Source of the DNA: Actinomycetales bacterium
Lineage (GTDB): Bacteria > Actinomycetota > Actinomycetes > Actinomycetales > Dermatophilaceae
Direction: 5' to 3'
Assembly (NCBI GenBank): GCA_016710645.1
Contig: JADJVI010000044.1
Span: 1-18,817, forward strand
Length of the DNA stretch: 18,817 bases
Each line of letters starts with the position of its first letter. Position 1 is the first letter of the stretch. Shown here piece by piece: positions 18,290 through 18,817 of this stretch. The position numbers were made by a program, and so were the translations under genes. A model generated the notes under the pieces. That model was given only the letters and a program-made list of their open reading frames with translations. It was not told the DNA's origin and did not search any database.

Positions 18290-18645
18290 ATGGCCGCACG
18301 AGTCAGGTCACCGAGGTCCTCGTTCCGCTGCGTTGGTCGGACATGGACGCCTATGGGCATGTCAACAACGTGCAGTTCGTGCGGCTGCTCGAGGACGCTC
18401 GCGTGGCGATGCTCGTTGATTGGTTCCCCGAGGGGCTCGAGCAACTGGACCGCGGGATCGTATCGCCTGCAGCCAGTTGCCGTCGACCTCTCGGTGATCC
18501 TGATCGCGGGGGCCAGCTGGCGACATCGGCTGTCGTCATCCCGCGACCCGCAGTCGTTCGGCAGCACTCGGCATGCCGTGCCGAGACGACGCTCAGGTTG
18601 TTCAACCTCCGCGATGGCGTGCCGCGTCGGATGGCGGCGGAATAG
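18290..18645 (+). pseudogene. Single hot-dog (4HBT/YbgC-type) acyl-CoA thioesterase, frameshifted
   Basis: After a short out-of-frame start at ATG 18290, the strand reads TEVLVPLRWSDMDAYGHVNN followed by VQFVRLLEDARVAMLVDWF (about 18307-18425). The D-x-D/M-x-YGHVNN motif, whose Asp is the usual nucleophile or base, is the hallmark of the 4-hydroxybenzoyl-CoA thioesterase family. QPVAVDLSVILIAGASW appears in another frame (about 18472-18522). The C-terminal part, RAETTLRLFNLRDGVPRRMAAE, ends at TAG 18643-18645. Length is about 120-150 residues once frames are joined. It diverges from the second tesB with only about 20 bases between. It is the third thioesterase in this stretch; its acyl substrate is unknown. 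Confidence 0.75.
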
Positions 18646-18701
18646 CACCCAGCTACAGCGGCATCCGTGATCCGGCGCCGCTTGCGCAGTAGGCGCTCGC
18701 T

Positions 18702-18817
18702 GTGACCGTGTTGTCGCTGGAGTTCTCCGGACCCGCAGGGGTATGCCGACTTCGTCACCCTCAGGTGCAGGGCCCGGTCTGCCGATCCCGACGCGGCAGT
18801 TCGGCTGATCACCCGGG
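18702..18817 (+). CDS. Start of an unrecognised reading frame, cut by the window end
   Basis: From GTG 18702 the strand reads MTVLSLEFSGPAG. If one G of the run at 18738-18741 is removed, it continues YADFVTL and ARSADPDAAVRLIT to the window edge. Removing that G restores a Tyr-Ala reading of the GGTATGCCG motif at 18740-18748, as in other genes here. I do not recognise the family. Support is limited to a plausible start and amino-acid pattern. Confidence 0.35.
   Translation, partial: MTVLSLEFSGPAGVCRLRHPQVQGPVCRSRRGSSADHP

Overview
The window is very GC-rich and reads as actinobacterial, most like Micrococcales and probably the Intrasporangiaceae. The grounds are near-complete family matches for oligoribonuclease, EttA and LCAD-type acyl-CoA dehydrogenase, tRNA-His lying next to orn, and TANNNT-type leaderless starts. 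A 9-base word, CGGCATACC / GGTATGCCG, is scattered densely over all regions.

Layout. About 480-960 (-): a CopC-like copper-binding protein. 1199-1275 (-): tRNA-His. 1346-1965 (-): oligoribonuclease. 2143-3440 (+): a PrsW-family intramembrane protease. 3446-3522 (+): a tRNA that looks like Arg(TCT). 3755-7249 (+): two consecutive dynamin-like GTPases with membrane segments near the C-terminus. 7412-7987 (+): a single-stranded DNA-binding protein without the usual acidic tail, closed by a strong terminator. 8121-9803 (+): the ribosome-associated ABC-F ATPase EttA. A minus-strand operon follows: TetR regulator (13417-12782), 2H-family 2'-5' RNA ligase-like protein (12773-12207) and a short UvrA paralogue (12210-9790). 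These are tightly packed, the last two sharing an ATGA overlap. Divergent from tetR, across a perfect 8+4+8 palindrome that is probably the operator, run an acyl-CoA dehydrogenase and an SDR oxidoreductase (13530-15481, +). Converging on them is a minus-strand acyl-CoA group: a broken tesB paralogue, a FabG-like SDR and an intact tesB (18271-15495). At the right end are a hot-dog thioesterase and the start of one more reading frame (+).

The right half therefore works on acyl-CoA: desaturation, ketone/alcohol interconversion and thioester hydrolysis, with a TetR switch in the middle that also heads the UvrA-like operon. The left half holds housekeeping genes of RNA turnover, translation, ssDNA binding and membrane GTPases.

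Data quality matters here. From about 9.8 to 17.3 kb every gene is intact. Going left, ssb and ettA carry two single-base frameshifts each, and everything left of about 7.3 kb or right of about 17.3 kb is shattered by many small indels and some substitutions, including both tRNAs. Protein similarity persists across frames at nearly full length, which fits unpolished contig ends better than genuine gene decay. Coordinates of genes in those parts are approximate.
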